A stretch of 64,000 nt of DNA from Chloroflexota bacterium (GCA_013112685.1 JABFGC010000002.1:2862902-2926901); one strand, 5' to 3'. Shown: positions 8,645 through 17,494, numbered from the stretch's first letter. The notes: a model not told the origin generated them from the sequence alone. A program made the numbers and translations.

Positions 8645-11600
8645 ATGTTTGCCCGAGCGGATATCCTCGTCCCCCTTGTTTACCTCCTGGCGGCAATCCC
8701 ATACGCCCTGCTGGGGTTGTACGCCTGGCACAAGAGACCGGCGGTGGCGGTCACGCCCTTCGCCTGGACCATGCTCGGCATGTCCGTCTGGTCGTTCGGG
8801 TATGCTTTGGAAGTCTTCTTTCCCGATCTTCAAACAAAAATCTTCTGCGTTCAGTTCGAATACTTTGGAATCGCCGCCGCGCCCCTGTTCATGCTGTTCT
8901 TCGCCTTCGAATATACGGGGAACAGTCACCTGCTCACGCGGCGCACCAGGTTTATCCTCTGGATTATCCCCATTCTCTCCCTGATCGTGGTCTGGACAAA
9001 TCCATTCCACAACCTGATGTGGGACAATGAAACCACCATCACAGCGGGCGGGCTGACCCTGCTCTCCATTCGTTTCGGTCTGTTCTTCTGGATTCATACG
9101 CTTTTTTCCTATGGGGTGTTGCTCGCCGCCAGCGCCATGCTGGTCATGGAACTGATCTACCGCCCAGGCATTTACCGTGCGCAGATCAGTTTCATCATCC
9201 TGGCGATCCTGTTTCCGCTAATGGGGAGTCTGGTCTTCATTTCCGGCGTTGGACCCATCCGAAACCTCGACTTGACGCCGCTGTTCTTCCTGCCCACCGC
9301 GCTCGGCCTTTTCTGGGCGATCATCAAATACCGCCTGCTGGAAATCCTGCCGCCCGAGCACATCAACGTCATCAAGAACATGAAGGACGGGGTCATCATC
9401 TTGAATTTCCAACAGCGGATTTTATATCTCAACTCAACGGCGGAAGCCCTGCTCCAGCGCGAGGACGCCAAGGCAATCGGACAGCCCCTTTCCCAGATCA
9501 GCGAAGCGTTTTATGAAAAACTCTCCCCATACCTGGCGGACGGCGAGCGGCGCGCGGAAATCCGTCTGACAAGCGGCGGGCAGATGAAAGTCTTCGAAGC
9601 GACCGTCTCCCCCGTCCCCGCGATGAAGTCGGTTCAGGGACAGAAGCGCGCCGACTGCATGGTCATTCTGCACGATGTCACCCAGAGCAAGGAGGCGGAA
9701 CTTGCGCTCGCCCGCCGTGAATCCATCATGTCCGCCATCAGCCACGCGGCGGAGCAGTTCCTGCGCACACCCGCCTGGGAGGGCAACATCCCCGAAGTGC
9801 TGGGAAAACTCGGTCAGGCGGCGGGCGTCAGCCGCGTGTTCGTTGCGGTCAACTACACGGATGAAAACAAGGTCGTCCATTCGAGCCTGTGCTATGAGTG
9901 GGCGGCTCCCGGCATTGCGCCCCAGATCAATAACCCCGCCCTGCGGCATATCCCCTTGAAGGCAAAGGGGCTTGGCAGATGGCAAAAGACAATGTCGGAT
10001 GGGAATGCAATTCACAGCCTGGTCAAGGAACTCCCCGAGGAGGAACGGATATTTTTCAAGCCTTTGGAGAGTCTTTCCTTTGCGGCGATCCCGATCTTCG
10101 TGGAAAGCCGCTGGTGGGGATTCCTCCTGTTCGACGAATGCCGCGAGGAACGGAAGTGGACCGGCATGGAATTGGACGCCTTCCACGCCGCCGCCAGCAT
10201 CTTCGGAGCGGCGGAATCGCGCGCCCGCACCGAACAACAGGTCCTGCACCGCCAGCGTACGTTGAGCCTTCTGCACGAAATCGTCGGAATCTCCCTGCAG
10301 GCGGACGATATCAAGGAAATGACCAGGGTCGTGGTGGAACGGCTGGGCGGCTTGATCCAAGCGGACGGATGTTTCATCACTTTGTGGGACGATACCGCCA
10401 AATTACCCATCCCCCTGGCATCCTACGGGATGTCGGCGGATGTCTATGCCGCCTTCAAGCCCAGGCAAGGCGATCTCACGTTCACCGAGTCCGCACTGAG
10501 ATACGGGCGCACATTGGTCGTGGAGGATACCAGCGCTACGCCCTATGCGGATAAAAGCATCATCCAAATGTTCGCCGCCAAATCCGTGCTGGTGCTGCCG
10601 TTGATCGCCAGCGAAAAGAAAATGGGGGCGGTCATTCTGGCGTTCGGCAAGAGGCACCGCTTCCAAAAGGAGGAAATCGTCATCTGCGAGCAAGCCTCCG
10701 CGCTGATCGCGCTCGCGCTCGAAAAATTCCAGGCAGTGGAGGAGGCGCGGCGGCGCGCCACCGCCTCCGAAACCCTGCGGAAGGCGGGTTTGGTAATTAT
10801 GGAAAAACTGGAAATGGACCAGGCGGTCAATCACATCCTCGAACAACTCCGCCGTGTGGCCCAGTATGACAGCGCATCGGTGCAGTTGCTGGAGGAGAAT
10901 GAACTGGTCATCATCGGCGGGCGCGGCTGGGAAAACCCGGACGACGTGCTTGGAATGCGCTTCTCGATCCCCGGCGACAATCCAAACAGCGAAGTGATCC
11001 AGACCGGAAAACTTCTTCGGTTGTCCGACGCGGGAAAAATCTACCAAAAATTCAACGAGCCGCCGCACAACCACATCCGCGCATGGCTGGGCGTGCCGCT
11101 GATCGCCCAGGAGAAGGTTATCGGTCTGCTCGCCATTGACAGTTCCAAGCCCGGCAACTTCACCGAAGAGGATGCCAACCTCGCCTCCATCTTTGCAGAC
11201 CAGGTGGCGGTGGCGCTCGAAAACGCCCGCCTCTTCAGCGAGACGAAGGAACAAGCCGTCATTGACCCGCTCACGGAAATCTACAACCGGCGCGGCTTGC
11301 TTCAATTCGGCATGATCGAATTCCAAAGGTCAATGGAGGGAAACAGAAAGTTTTCCGCCATCATGGCGGATATCGATCATTTCAAAAAGATCAACGACAC
11401 CCATGGTCACGACGCCGGGGATAAGGTCCTGCGTCAATTTGCCCTGCAGTGCAAAAAATGCGTGCGCGATATTGACCTGGTGGGACGCTACGGCGGCGAA
11501 GAGATCGTCATCCTGCTCCCCAACACAGACTTGACCGCAAGCCTGCGCGTGGCAAAACGCCTGGGCAGCGCCATCGCCGCGATGTTCGTCAATATTTTGG

Positions 11601-11749
11601 AGGGCGTCGACATCAACATAACGGCAAGCCTGGGAGTGGCATGTACCGACGAGAACACCACTTCGCTCGATATCCTCATCAACCGCGCCGATCAAGCCAT
11701 GTACAGCGCGAAGCGCAACGGGCGCAACCGCGTGGAATACAGCGTTTGA
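8645..11749 (+). CDS. multi-sensor diguanylate cyclase (7TM-PAS-GAF-GAF-GAF-GGDEF)
   Basis: The 1034-aa protein should make the second messenger c-di-GMP from GTP. Residues 1-235 form a seven-helix membrane sensor. A PAS domain follows (about 238-345, with MKDGVIILNFQQRILYLNS), then three GAF-like domains (about 355-530, 545-700 and 715-870). The GGDEF domain starts at IDPLTEIYNRRG (873 on), with active site GGEEI at 950-954. The allosteric inhibitory I-site RxxD (RDID) lies exactly five residues before GGEEI, so product feedback is likely. There is no EAL or HD-GYP part. No clear SD is seen upstream of the ATG. Confidence 0.9.
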   Translation: MFARADILVPLVYLLAAIPYALLGLYAWHKRPAVAVTPFAWTMLGMSVWSFGYALEVFFPDLQTKIFCVQFEYFGIAAAPLFMLFFAFEYTGNSHLLTRRTRFILWIIPILSLIVVWTNPFHNLMWDNETTITAGGLTLLSIRFGLFFWIHTLFSYGVLLAASAMLVMELIYRPGIYRAQISFIILAILFPLMGSLVFISGVGPIRNLDLTPLFFLPTALGLFWAIIKYRLLEILPPEHINVIKNMKDGVIILNFQQRILYLNSTAEALLQREDAKAIGQPLSQISEAFYEKLSPYLADGERRAEIRLTSGGQMKVFEATVSPVPAMKSVQGQKRADCMVILHDVTQSKEAELALARRESIMSAISHAAEQFLRTPAWEGNIPEVLGKLGQAAGVSRVFVAVNYTDENKVVHSSLCYEWAAPGIAPQINNPALRHIPLKAKGLGRWQKTMSDGNAIHSLVKELPEEERIFFKPLESLSFAAIPIFVESRWWGFLLFDECREERKWTGMELDAFHAAASIFGAAESRARTEQQVLHRQRTLSLLHEIVGISLQADDIKEMTRVVVERLGGLIQADGCFITLWDDTAKLPIPLASYGMSADVYAAFKPRQGDLTFTESALRYGRTLVVEDTSATPYADKSIIQMFAAKSVLVLPLIASEKKMGAVILAFGKRHRFQKEEIVICEQASALIALALEKFQAVEEARRRATASETLRKAGLVIMEKLEMDQAVNHILEQLRRVAQYDSASVQLLEENELVIIGGRGWENPDDVLGMRFSIPGDNPNSEVIQTGKLLRLSDAGKIYQKFNEPPHNHIRAWLGVPLIAQEKVIGLLAIDSSKPGNFTEEDANLASIFADQVAVALENARLFSETKEQAVIDPLTEIYNRRGLLQFGMIEFQRSMEGNRKFSAIMADIDHFKKINDTHGHDAGDKVLRQFALQCKKCVRDIDLVGRYGGEEIVILLPNTDLTASLRVAKRLGSAIAAMFVNILEGVDINITASLGVACTDENTTSLDILINRADQAMYSAKRNGRNRVEYSV

Positions 11750-11750
11750 C

Positions 11751-12509
11751 TCAGCCCCGCGCCCAGACCTGATACAACCCCAGCCTGCCGTTTTCCCCAT
11801 CGGATACGAACGACGCTTCGACCTTAAACCCGGCCTGCCCTGCCAGCCCGGAGAGTTCCCCCGCCGAGAACTGGTGCGCGTACCGCAAGCCCCTGCCGCC
11901 GCTGCGCCAATCCAAAAGATAATCCCCTTCGTCCACATCGTCATCGCTCAGCCCCACGCGGTTCCACGGCTGGATTCGCGCCCGCAGTTTTTCGCTGTTC
12001 AAAAACTGCCAGTTGGACAGGATGAACCTTCCATTGGGCTTCATCAGTTTTCTCACCGTTTTCAAAATCTCCAGGCGGATTTCATGCGAGGGGATGTGGT
12101 GCAATGTGGCAAAACAAGTGATCAGTGACCAGGAATCAGTAATCAGTGACTGATGACTGATCACTGACAACTGATCACTGACCACCGATAACTGATCACT
12201 GACCACTGATAACTGCGCAAGATCAACCTCACGGAAGATCACCCCGGGCGTCGTCCCCGCCTGCCGGAGCAGGGACAGGCTGAAGTCCACGCCCAGAAGC
12301 GCGGCTTTGTGACCACGTTCCGCTAACTCGCGCAGGAACAGCCCGTTGCCGCATCCCAAATCCAAAACGGAGTCATCCTCATGAATCAGCGCAAGGATTT
12401 TCTTCACAACGGGTTGAAGGCGCCGGCGCGTGGCGGAAAACGATTCCCCAAAGCGGTCGTAAAATTCGCGGTTCAGTTGCAGCAGCCGCGCGGCGGTGGA
12501 GGAGTCCAT
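11751..12509 (-). CDS. class I SAM-dependent methyltransferase with in-frame repeat insertion
   Basis: This 252-aa Rossmann-fold methyltransferase has SAM-binding motif I VLDLGCGNGLFLREL and post-motif LLGVDFS. The segment SLITCFATLHHIPS matches the family's motif around the acceptor site. The substrate is unknown. Between motif II and this segment (residues about 99-130) the protein carries a repetitive stretch QLSVVSDQLSVVSDQLSVIS encoded by heptamer repeats, absent from normal members. TATAAT lies 6 nt before the ATG and there is no SD, so the mRNA is probably leaderless. It is divergent from cysH. Confidence 0.8.
   Translation of the reverse strand: MDSSTAARLLQLNREFYDRFGESFSATRRRLQPVVKKILALIHEDDSVLDLGCGNGLFLRELAERGHKAALLGVDFSLSLLRQAGTTPGVIFREVDLAQLSVVSDQLSVVSDQLSVISHQSLITDSWSLITCFATLHHIPSHEIRLEILKTVRKLMKPNGRFILSNWQFLNSEKLRARIQPWNRVGLSDDDVDEGDYLLDWRSGGRGLRYAHQFSAGELSGLAGQAGFKVEASFVSDGENGRLGLYQVWARG
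12120..12214. repeat. heptamer-type tandem repeat inside a coding region
   Basis: About 95 bp are built from variants of ACTGATCACTGACC and ATCAGTG-like heptamers. They keep the methyltransferase frame open. The same repeat type lies outside genes at 17504-17557 and around 36629. Confidence 0.8.
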
Positions 12510-12515
12510 GGCGGC

Positions 12516-12521
12516 ATTATA
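12516..12521 (-). promoter_or_regulatory. -10 box of the methyltransferase gene
   Basis: TATAAT on the minus strand ends 6 nt before the ATG at 12509, placing the predicted transcription start on the A of the start codon. Confidence 0.5.
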
Positions 12522-12545
12522 ACAATTCCAGGTGGGACATAACGG

Positions 12546-12551
12546 TATAAT
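12546..12551 (+). promoter_or_regulatory. -10 box of the APS reductase gene
   Basis: TATAAT is followed by exactly 6 nt and then the ATG at 12558, so the transcript should be leaderless. It forms a back-to-back promoter pair with the box at 12516. Confidence 0.5.
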
Positions 12552-12557
12552 TCGTTC

Positions 12558-13316
12558 ATGCTATCGAGAGAGCAAATCGAAAGCCTTTCACAGGAATTCG
12601 AAACCCGGACGCCGCAGGAGATCATCCAATGGGCGGCGGATACGTTCTGGCCCGAGATCGCCATGAGTTCGTCCTTCCAAACGCAGTCCATGCCGCTGCT
12701 GCACATGGTGACGGGCATCCGGCGCGACATCCGCGTTTATTTCATTGACACCGGCTATCATTTTTGGGAGACGTTGATGTTCCGCGAACGCATCGCCGCA
12801 GAATGGACGCTGAACGTGATTGACCTGTACCGCGATCCGCGCTGGGACGTGTTCGCCCGCCTGCACATCCGCACTCTGCCGCTCGAAGACCCGAACCTGT
12901 GCTGTTACCTGCACAAAGTCCAGCCGATGCAAAAGGCGCTGAAGGGTGCGAAGGCATGGATCACCGGCATCCGCCGCGACCAGACCTCGGTGCGCGCGCA
13001 TGCAAAAATTCTGGAATTGCAGGAAGACGGCTTGCTGAAGGTCAACCCGCTGTTGAACTGGACGAAGGCGGATATCAAAAAGTACATGGAAGAAAACAAC
13101 CTGCCGCAGCATCCACTGTACGAGAAAGGCTATCGCAGCATGGGCTGCGCGCCCTGCACCATCGCCGTCGGCGTGGACGATGACGAGCGCGCCGGGCGTT
13201 GGGTGGGACGCGGCAAGGTGGAATGCGGCTTGCACACGGAGATGTTCGCGCACAAGGATATTGCCGAAGTGAAGCAGGAGTTTCGGATGGATGTAAAGGA
13301 AATGAACCAGAGATGA
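12558..13316 (+). CDS. cysH: assimilatory adenylylsulfate (APS) reductase
   Basis: The 252-aa protein belongs to the PAPS/APS reductase family, which reduces activated sulfate to sulfite for cysteine synthesis. The P-loop-like SSSFQTQSMPLLH and FIDTGYHFWET are typical. Iron-sulfur ligands C115-C116 (CCYLHK) and C197/C200 (CAPC) indicate a [4Fe-4S] cluster and so the APS-using subtype. The catalytic cysteine C223 lies in ECGLH. No other sulfate-assimilation genes are adjacent. No SD is present; the promoter at 12546 gives a leaderless mRNA. Confidence 0.92.
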   Translation: MLSREQIESLSQEFETRTPQEIIQWAADTFWPEIAMSSSFQTQSMPLLHMVTGIRRDIRVYFIDTGYHFWETLMFRERIAAEWTLNVIDLYRDPRWDVFARLHIRTLPLEDPNLCCYLHKVQPMQKALKGAKAWITGIRRDQTSVRAHAKILELQEDGLLKVNPLLNWTKADIKKYMEENNLPQHPLYEKGYRSMGCAPCTIAVGVDDDERAGRWVGRGKVECGLHTEMFAHKDIAEVKQEFRMDVKEMNQR

Positions 13317-13342
13317 ACGGAGACACCCATTCGGGTACGATG

Positions 13343-13380
13343 TAAACAGGGATGATTTTATCTTTGTTCATCCCTGTTTA
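13343..13380. repeat. inverted repeat between cysH and the Elp3-like gene
   Basis: TAAACAGGGATGA and TCATCCCTGTTTA form a perfect 13-bp stem with a 12-nt loop. A related but looser pair (GATGAACGGGGATGA / TCATCTCCGTTCATC) is at 57941-57985, so this is a dispersed repeat rather than a gene-specific terminator. Confidence 0.6.
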
Positions 13381-13398
13381 TCTCCGGTGAATTAATTC

Positions 13399-15039
13399 AT
13401 GGAACTTACCGAAAAACGACAACGCTGGAAAAAGATCAATGCGCTGACGCCGCAAAAATTGGAACTGGCGCGCCGCCTGCTCGAACGCATCCGCGCGGGA
13501 GAGGATGTGATGGAGTTGATCCGTCACCATCCGCTGGAAGGCGGCGGGTATTTGAATAAGGCAGCGCTGGTGGCGGCGTATGAGGAGATGTTAAAGACGG
13601 GGAAGATCGAGCCGGATACTGCCCTGCTCGAAAAAATCCGCATGAAGCCGATGCGGACTCTTTCCGGTGTGACCACTGTGACGGTTCTGACCAAGCCATA
13701 TCCCTGCCCGGGGAAGTGCATCTTCTGCCCCACCGATGTGCGCATGCCCAAGAGTTACCTGCCCGATGAACCCGGCGCGATGCGCGCGCTCGAACATCAA
13801 TTCGACCCGTACACGCAGGTCGAGTCGCGCATCCGCGCTTTGAAGAATCTGGGACATCCCACCGACAAGATCGAACTGCTCATCCTCGGCGGCACGTGGT
13901 CTTCGTATCGCCGCGATTATCAGGAGTGGTTCGTGGCGCGCTGCTTCGAGGCGATGAATGCCCTCACCCCAACCCCTCTCCCGCTGGGAGAGGGGCAGGT
14001 GGGTGAGGGAGAATTGAAAAAAATCCACTCGCTCAACGAAACCGCTCCGCATCGCAATGTGGGCTTGGTCATCGAAACCCGCCCGGATGAAATCACCCCC
14101 GACGAGATTCGCTGGTTGCGTCATCTCGGCGTGACCAAGGTGCAGATGGGCGCGCAGAGTTTCGACGACCGCATCCTCGAACTCAACAAGCGCGGACACG
14201 ACGTGGAATGCACACGCAACGCCACTGCCCTGCTCCGCGCGGCAGGATTCAAGATTGTCCTGCACTGGATGCCGAACCTGCTGGGCGCAAATCTCGAATC
14301 AGACCGCGAAGACTTCGCGCGGATGTGGCAGGATTTTTGCCCCGACGAGATCAAAATCTACCCGAATCAACTGCTCGCCAATGCCGAACTGTACGAATAC
14401 TGGCAGCGCGGCGAGTTCCATCCCTACACCACCGAAGAACTGGTGGACCTGCTCGCGGACATCAAGCCCGCCATCCCACGTTATTGCCGCGTCAACCGCG
14501 TCATCCGCGATATTCCCTCCACCAACGTCGTCGAAGGGAATAAACGCACCAGCCTGCGGCAGGACGTCCATGAGGAGATGAAGCGGCGCGGCGCGCACTG
14601 TCAGTGTGTACGCTGCCGGGAGGTGAAGGGTAAGCCGGTGGCGCTTTCGTCCCTGCGGCTGGATGATCTTGTCTATCAAGCGGGCAAGGCGGAGGAGCAT
14701 TTCATCTCATTCAACACCGAAGACGACCGGCTGGCGGGGTTCATCCGCCTCTCGCTCCCGTCGAAGGATTCCCCCGATACCGGCATGGCAGACCTGAGGG
14801 GCGCGGCATTGATTCGTGAAGTGCACGTGTACGGACAGTCCCTGCCTGTGGGCGCGGAAAAATCTGGCGCGGCGCAGCACGCGGGTCTCGGCTCACGCCT
14901 GCTCGAAGAAGCGGAGAAAACAGCACTTATGAGGGGTTTTTCCCGCCTTGCGGTAATATCCGCGGTTGGGACACGTCAATACTACCTGGAGCGCGGCTTC
15001 GAACGCGGCGAGTATTATCTGGTGAAGGAAATTCGTTAA
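13399..15039 (+). CDS. Elp3-like radical SAM/GNAT tRNA-wobble-uridine modifying enzyme
   Basis: This 546-aa protein joins a radical-SAM domain to a C-terminal acetyltransferase domain, as in Elp3, which installs carboxymethyl-type groups on tRNA wobble uridine. The cluster motif CPGKCIFC gives ligands C103, C107 and C110. ETRPDEITPDEIRWLRHLGV, GAQSFDD and KIYPNQLL are strongly Elp3-like. The GNAT part (about 455-546) includes IREVHVYGQSLPVG and HAGLGSRLLEEAE. Residues about 188-204 (ALTPTPLPLGEGQVGEGEL) are a palindromic DNA repeat translated in frame and not part of the family fold. It stands alone as a single gene. Confidence 0.85.
   Translation: MELTEKRQRWKKINALTPQKLELARRLLERIRAGEDVMELIRHHPLEGGGYLNKAALVAAYEEMLKTGKIEPDTALLEKIRMKPMRTLSGVTTVTVLTKPYPCPGKCIFCPTDVRMPKSYLPDEPGAMRALEHQFDPYTQVESRIRALKNLGHPTDKIELLILGGTWSSYRRDYQEWFVARCFEAMNALTPTPLPLGEGQVGEGELKKIHSLNETAPHRNVGLVIETRPDEITPDEIRWLRHLGVTKVQMGAQSFDDRILELNKRGHDVECTRNATALLRAAGFKIVLHWMPNLLGANLESDREDFARMWQDFCPDEIKIYPNQLLANAELYEYWQRGEFHPYTTEELVDLLADIKPAIPRYCRVNRVIRDIPSTNVVEGNKRTSLRQDVHEEMKRRGAHCQCVRCREVKGKPVALSSLRLDDLVYQAGKAEEHFISFNTEDDRLAGFIRLSLPSKDSPDTGMADLRGAALIREVHVYGQSLPVGAEKSGAAQHAGLGSRLLEEAEKTALMRGFSRLAVISAVGTRQYYLERGFERGEYYLVKEIR
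13961..14009. repeat. palindromic repeat inserted in frame in the Elp3-like gene
   Basis: A nested palindrome: CCCTCACCC with GGGTGAGGG outside, and CCCCTCTCCC-gct-GGGAGAGGGG inside. A related composite copy lies in non-coding DNA at 48800-48876. Confidence 0.85.
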
Positions 15040-15154
15040 ACACAAAGGACACCAAGTGCACGAAGTTGGGTGCGGTTTTGGTTGCGGAATGTTCCATCCG
15101 AGATTGGTCAAGAATGGGCGGGTCGGTTGGAAGTAAACCAGGAAGGAGGTAATG

Positions 15155-15568
15155 ATGAATGTGTATCCGCGCAAGAAGGTGTTTGCTCCAATTCCATCCG
15201 ATGTCGAACGCATCGGAAAAGTAGTGCTGGACGCGGCGTATAAAGTTCATACGGTGTTGGGACCCGGACTGCTCGAGTCGGTTTATCGCGTTGCGATGAA
15301 GCATGTGATCGAAACCAACGGAGTTTCTGCGGAAAAAGAGGTCGAACTTCCAGTTGTGTTCGAGGGAGTAACGCTCGAATCCGGTTTACGGATTGACTTG
15401 CTTGTCAACAAATGTGTGATTGCCGAGATTAAATCTGTCGAGAGCATGAATCCCGTCTTCGAAGCCCAACTCTTGACCTATCTCCGTTTGAGTAAGGTTC
15501 GGCTCGGATTCCTCATCAACTTCAATGTCCCTCACCTGAAAGACGGCATCAAGCGAATGGTCGTCTAA
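15155..15568 (+). CDS. GxxExxY family protein
   Basis: The 137-aa protein carries the family signature GLLESVY (in LGPGLLESVYRVAM), followed by EVELPVVFEG, RIDLLV and AEIKSVESM, which resemble the D...ExK core of the PD-(D/E)XK nuclease fold. The function of the family is not established. AGGAGG at 15144-15149 is well spaced for the second ATG (15155); the ATG at 15152 is too close. Both flanks hold short repeats of the type CAAAGGACACCAAGTGCACG and TGTGCACTTTGTGCCCTTCG in opposite orientations, hinting at a movable cassette. Confidence 0.75.
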   Translation: MNVYPRKKVFAPIPSDVERIGKVVLDAAYKVHTVLGPGLLESVYRVAMKHVIETNGVSAEKEVELPVVFEGVTLESGLRIDLLVNKCVIAEIKSVESMNPVFEAQLLTYLRLSKVRLGFLINFNVPHLKDGIKRMVV

Positions 15569-15677
15569 ATAATAAGCAGGAAGAACACCAAGATTGCAAA
15601 GGAAAATCAAAACAAAAGACTCTTAATCCTCTGTGCACTTTGTGCCCTTCGTGTTTAAAGAATTTACAGGAGCAAAA

Positions 15678-16556
15678 TTGAAAACAAAACATTGGATCGT
15701 CTTCATCACTTTGGGCATCATCTGGAGTTCGTCCTTCCTGTGGATCAAGATCGGCGTGCAGGAAGTCGGACCGATGGCGCTGGTCGCCTTCCGCATGTTG
15801 TTCGGCGCGCTGACGGCGACCGCAATCGCTTTCTACCAGCGCATCCCCTTCACGCGCGACCCAAAGGACTGGGGAATTTTCGCCATCTTCGGTCCCGCCA
15901 GCCTTGCCATTCCCATCTTCCTCATCTCGTGGGGCGAGCAGACCATTGACTCCGCCGTCGCCTCGATTCTCAATGCAACCGTCCCGCTCTTCACGCTTCT
16001 CATCGCGCACTTCTGGCTTCACGACGACAAAATCACATTCCAAAAAACCCTCGGCTTGTTAATCGGCTTCGGCGGTGTGCTGGTGCTGATGAGCGAAGAC
16101 CTGCTCGCCAGCGAACACGGCTCCGTCATCGGGCAGTTCGCCGTCATTCTCGCCTCACTGTTCTATGCCGGCAGCGCGGTGGGCATCCGCAAATACTCAC
16201 AGCACATCAACAACACCATGCGCGGCGTGGGTTTCCTCATTACAGCCACCGTCTTCATGTGGGTGATCGGTCCCATCGCCGAAAAACCGTTCGAGATTCC
16301 CGCCCTGCCCATCACCTGGGTCGCCGCGCTCTGGCTGGGCGTGCTCGGCTCGGGCTTCGCCATGATCATGTTGTATTATTTGATTCACGAAGTCGGTCCG
16401 ACGCGCGCCACGCTGGTCACATATTTATTCCCCGTCGGCGGCGTGATTCTCGGCGTGATCTTCCTGGACGAGCATCTCTCGTGGCAGTTGCTCGCCGGCA
16501 CGGTGTTGATCATCGCCAGCCTGGCGGTGGTCAATTACAAAAAGAAAAACCTGTAG
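15678..16556 (+). CDS. EamA-family drug/metabolite transporter
   Basis: This 292-aa protein shows the ten-helix, two-repeat EamA pattern: LGIIWSSSFLWIKIGVQEV near the start and GVIFLDEHLSWQLLAGTVLI near the end. Members export or import small metabolites across the cytoplasmic membrane; the substrate is not predictable. The TTG at 15678 is chosen because CAGGAG lies 6 nt upstream and LKTKHWIVFITLG is a normal N-terminus. The TAG stop is formed by the first bases of a REP palindrome. Confidence 0.8.
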   Translation: MKTKHWIVFITLGIIWSSSFLWIKIGVQEVGPMALVAFRMLFGALTATAIAFYQRIPFTRDPKDWGIFAIFGPASLAIPIFLISWGEQTIDSAVASILNATVPLFTLLIAHFWLHDDKITFQKTLGLLIGFGGVLVLMSEDLLASEHGSVIGQFAVILASLFYAGSAVGIRKYSQHINNTMRGVGFLITATVFMWVIGPIAEKPFEIPALPITWVAALWLGVLGSGFAMIMLYYLIHEVGPTRATLVTYLFPVGGVILGVIFLDEHLSWQLLAGTVLIIASLAVVNYKKKNL

Positions 16557-16579
16557 CGCAAGATTCCATCTTGCGCTAC
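16553..16579. repeat. GTAG-type REP palindrome overlapping a stop codon
   Basis: GTAGCGCAAGAT and ATCTTGCGCTAC form a perfect 12-bp stem around TCC. The TAG of its leading GTAG is the stop codon of the EamA gene. Confidence 0.8.
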
Positions 16580-16591
16580 AAATAGAAACTC

Positions 16592-17494
16592 ATGAACGAA
16601 CATCGCACCGGTTATATCTCCATCATCGGTCGTCCCAATGTCGGCAAGTCCACGCCGCTCAACGCGCCGCTTGGGCAAAAGATCGCCGCCGTCTCGCCGC
16701 GCCCGCAGACCACGCGCAGGCGTCAGCTGGGAATTCTCACGCTCAAGGATGCACAACTCATCTTTGTGGATACGCCCGGTCTGCACAACGCCAAACACAG
16801 GCTCGGCGAATTCCTGAACCAAGAGGCGCAGGAAGCCCTCGAAGGAGTGGATTTGATCCTCTGGCTGGTGGATGCTTCGACTCCCCCAACAGAGGAAGAC
16901 GCGAACATCTCCGCCCTCCTCAGGGAAGTTGCGCCTCAGACTCCCCGAATGCTGGTCCTGAACAAAATGGACCTGGTCAAGGCTGACGGTTTATCCGCGC
17001 GCGTGGATGAGTACGCCCGCCTGCTCGAAGGCGCGCCCATAATGAAGATTTCCGCGTCGAACCGGCTTGGGCTGGGAGAACTGCTCGAAGCGCTGATTCA
17101 ATCGTCGCCGGAGAGAGAGGCGGAATATCCCGAAGAGCAAATCACCGATCTCTACGAGCGCGACATCGCCGCGGATTTGATCCGCGAAGCCTGTCTCATC
17201 AAACTGCGCGACGAAGTGCCGCACGGGCTGGCGGTCCGCATTGACGAATTCAAGGAGCGCGACAATAGCATGGCGTACATTGCCGCGACGATCTTCGTCG
17301 AAAGAGAATCGCAAAAGGGAATCGTCATCGGCGAAGGCGGGAAGATGCTCAAATCCATCGGCTCGGCGGCAAGGAAGGAGATCGAAGAAATGGGCGGACG
17401 AAAGGTATTCTTGGAACTGCGCGTGAAGGTCTCGAAGGATTGGCGCAACGACCCGAACATGCTCAGGCAGTTTGGGTATGGGAAGAGGAAGTAG
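16592..17494 (+). CDS. era: GTPase Era (ribosome assembly)
   Basis: The 300-aa protein has an N-terminal GTPase domain and a C-terminal KH domain, as in Era, which binds 16S rRNA during small-subunit maturation. G1 is GRPNVGKST (13-21), the switch I region PQTTRRRQLGI, G3 DTPG (60-63) and G4 NKMD (124-127). The KH motif is GIVIGEGGKMLKSIG. Two positions after the P-loop that are normally leucine are proline (P22 and P26, in STPLNAPLG). These would disturb the first helix, so check them against raw reads. It starts 12 bp after the REP. Confidence 0.92.
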   Translation: MNEHRTGYISIIGRPNVGKSTPLNAPLGQKIAAVSPRPQTTRRRQLGILTLKDAQLIFVDTPGLHNAKHRLGEFLNQEAQEALEGVDLILWLVDASTPPTEEDANISALLREVAPQTPRMLVLNKMDLVKADGLSARVDEYARLLEGAPIMKISASNRLGLGELLEALIQSSPEREAEYPEEQITDLYERDIAADLIREACLIKLRDEVPHGLAVRIDEFKERDNSMAYIAATIFVERESQKGIVIGEGGKMLKSIGSAARKEIEEMGGRKVFLELRVKVSKDWRNDPNMLRQFGYGKRK

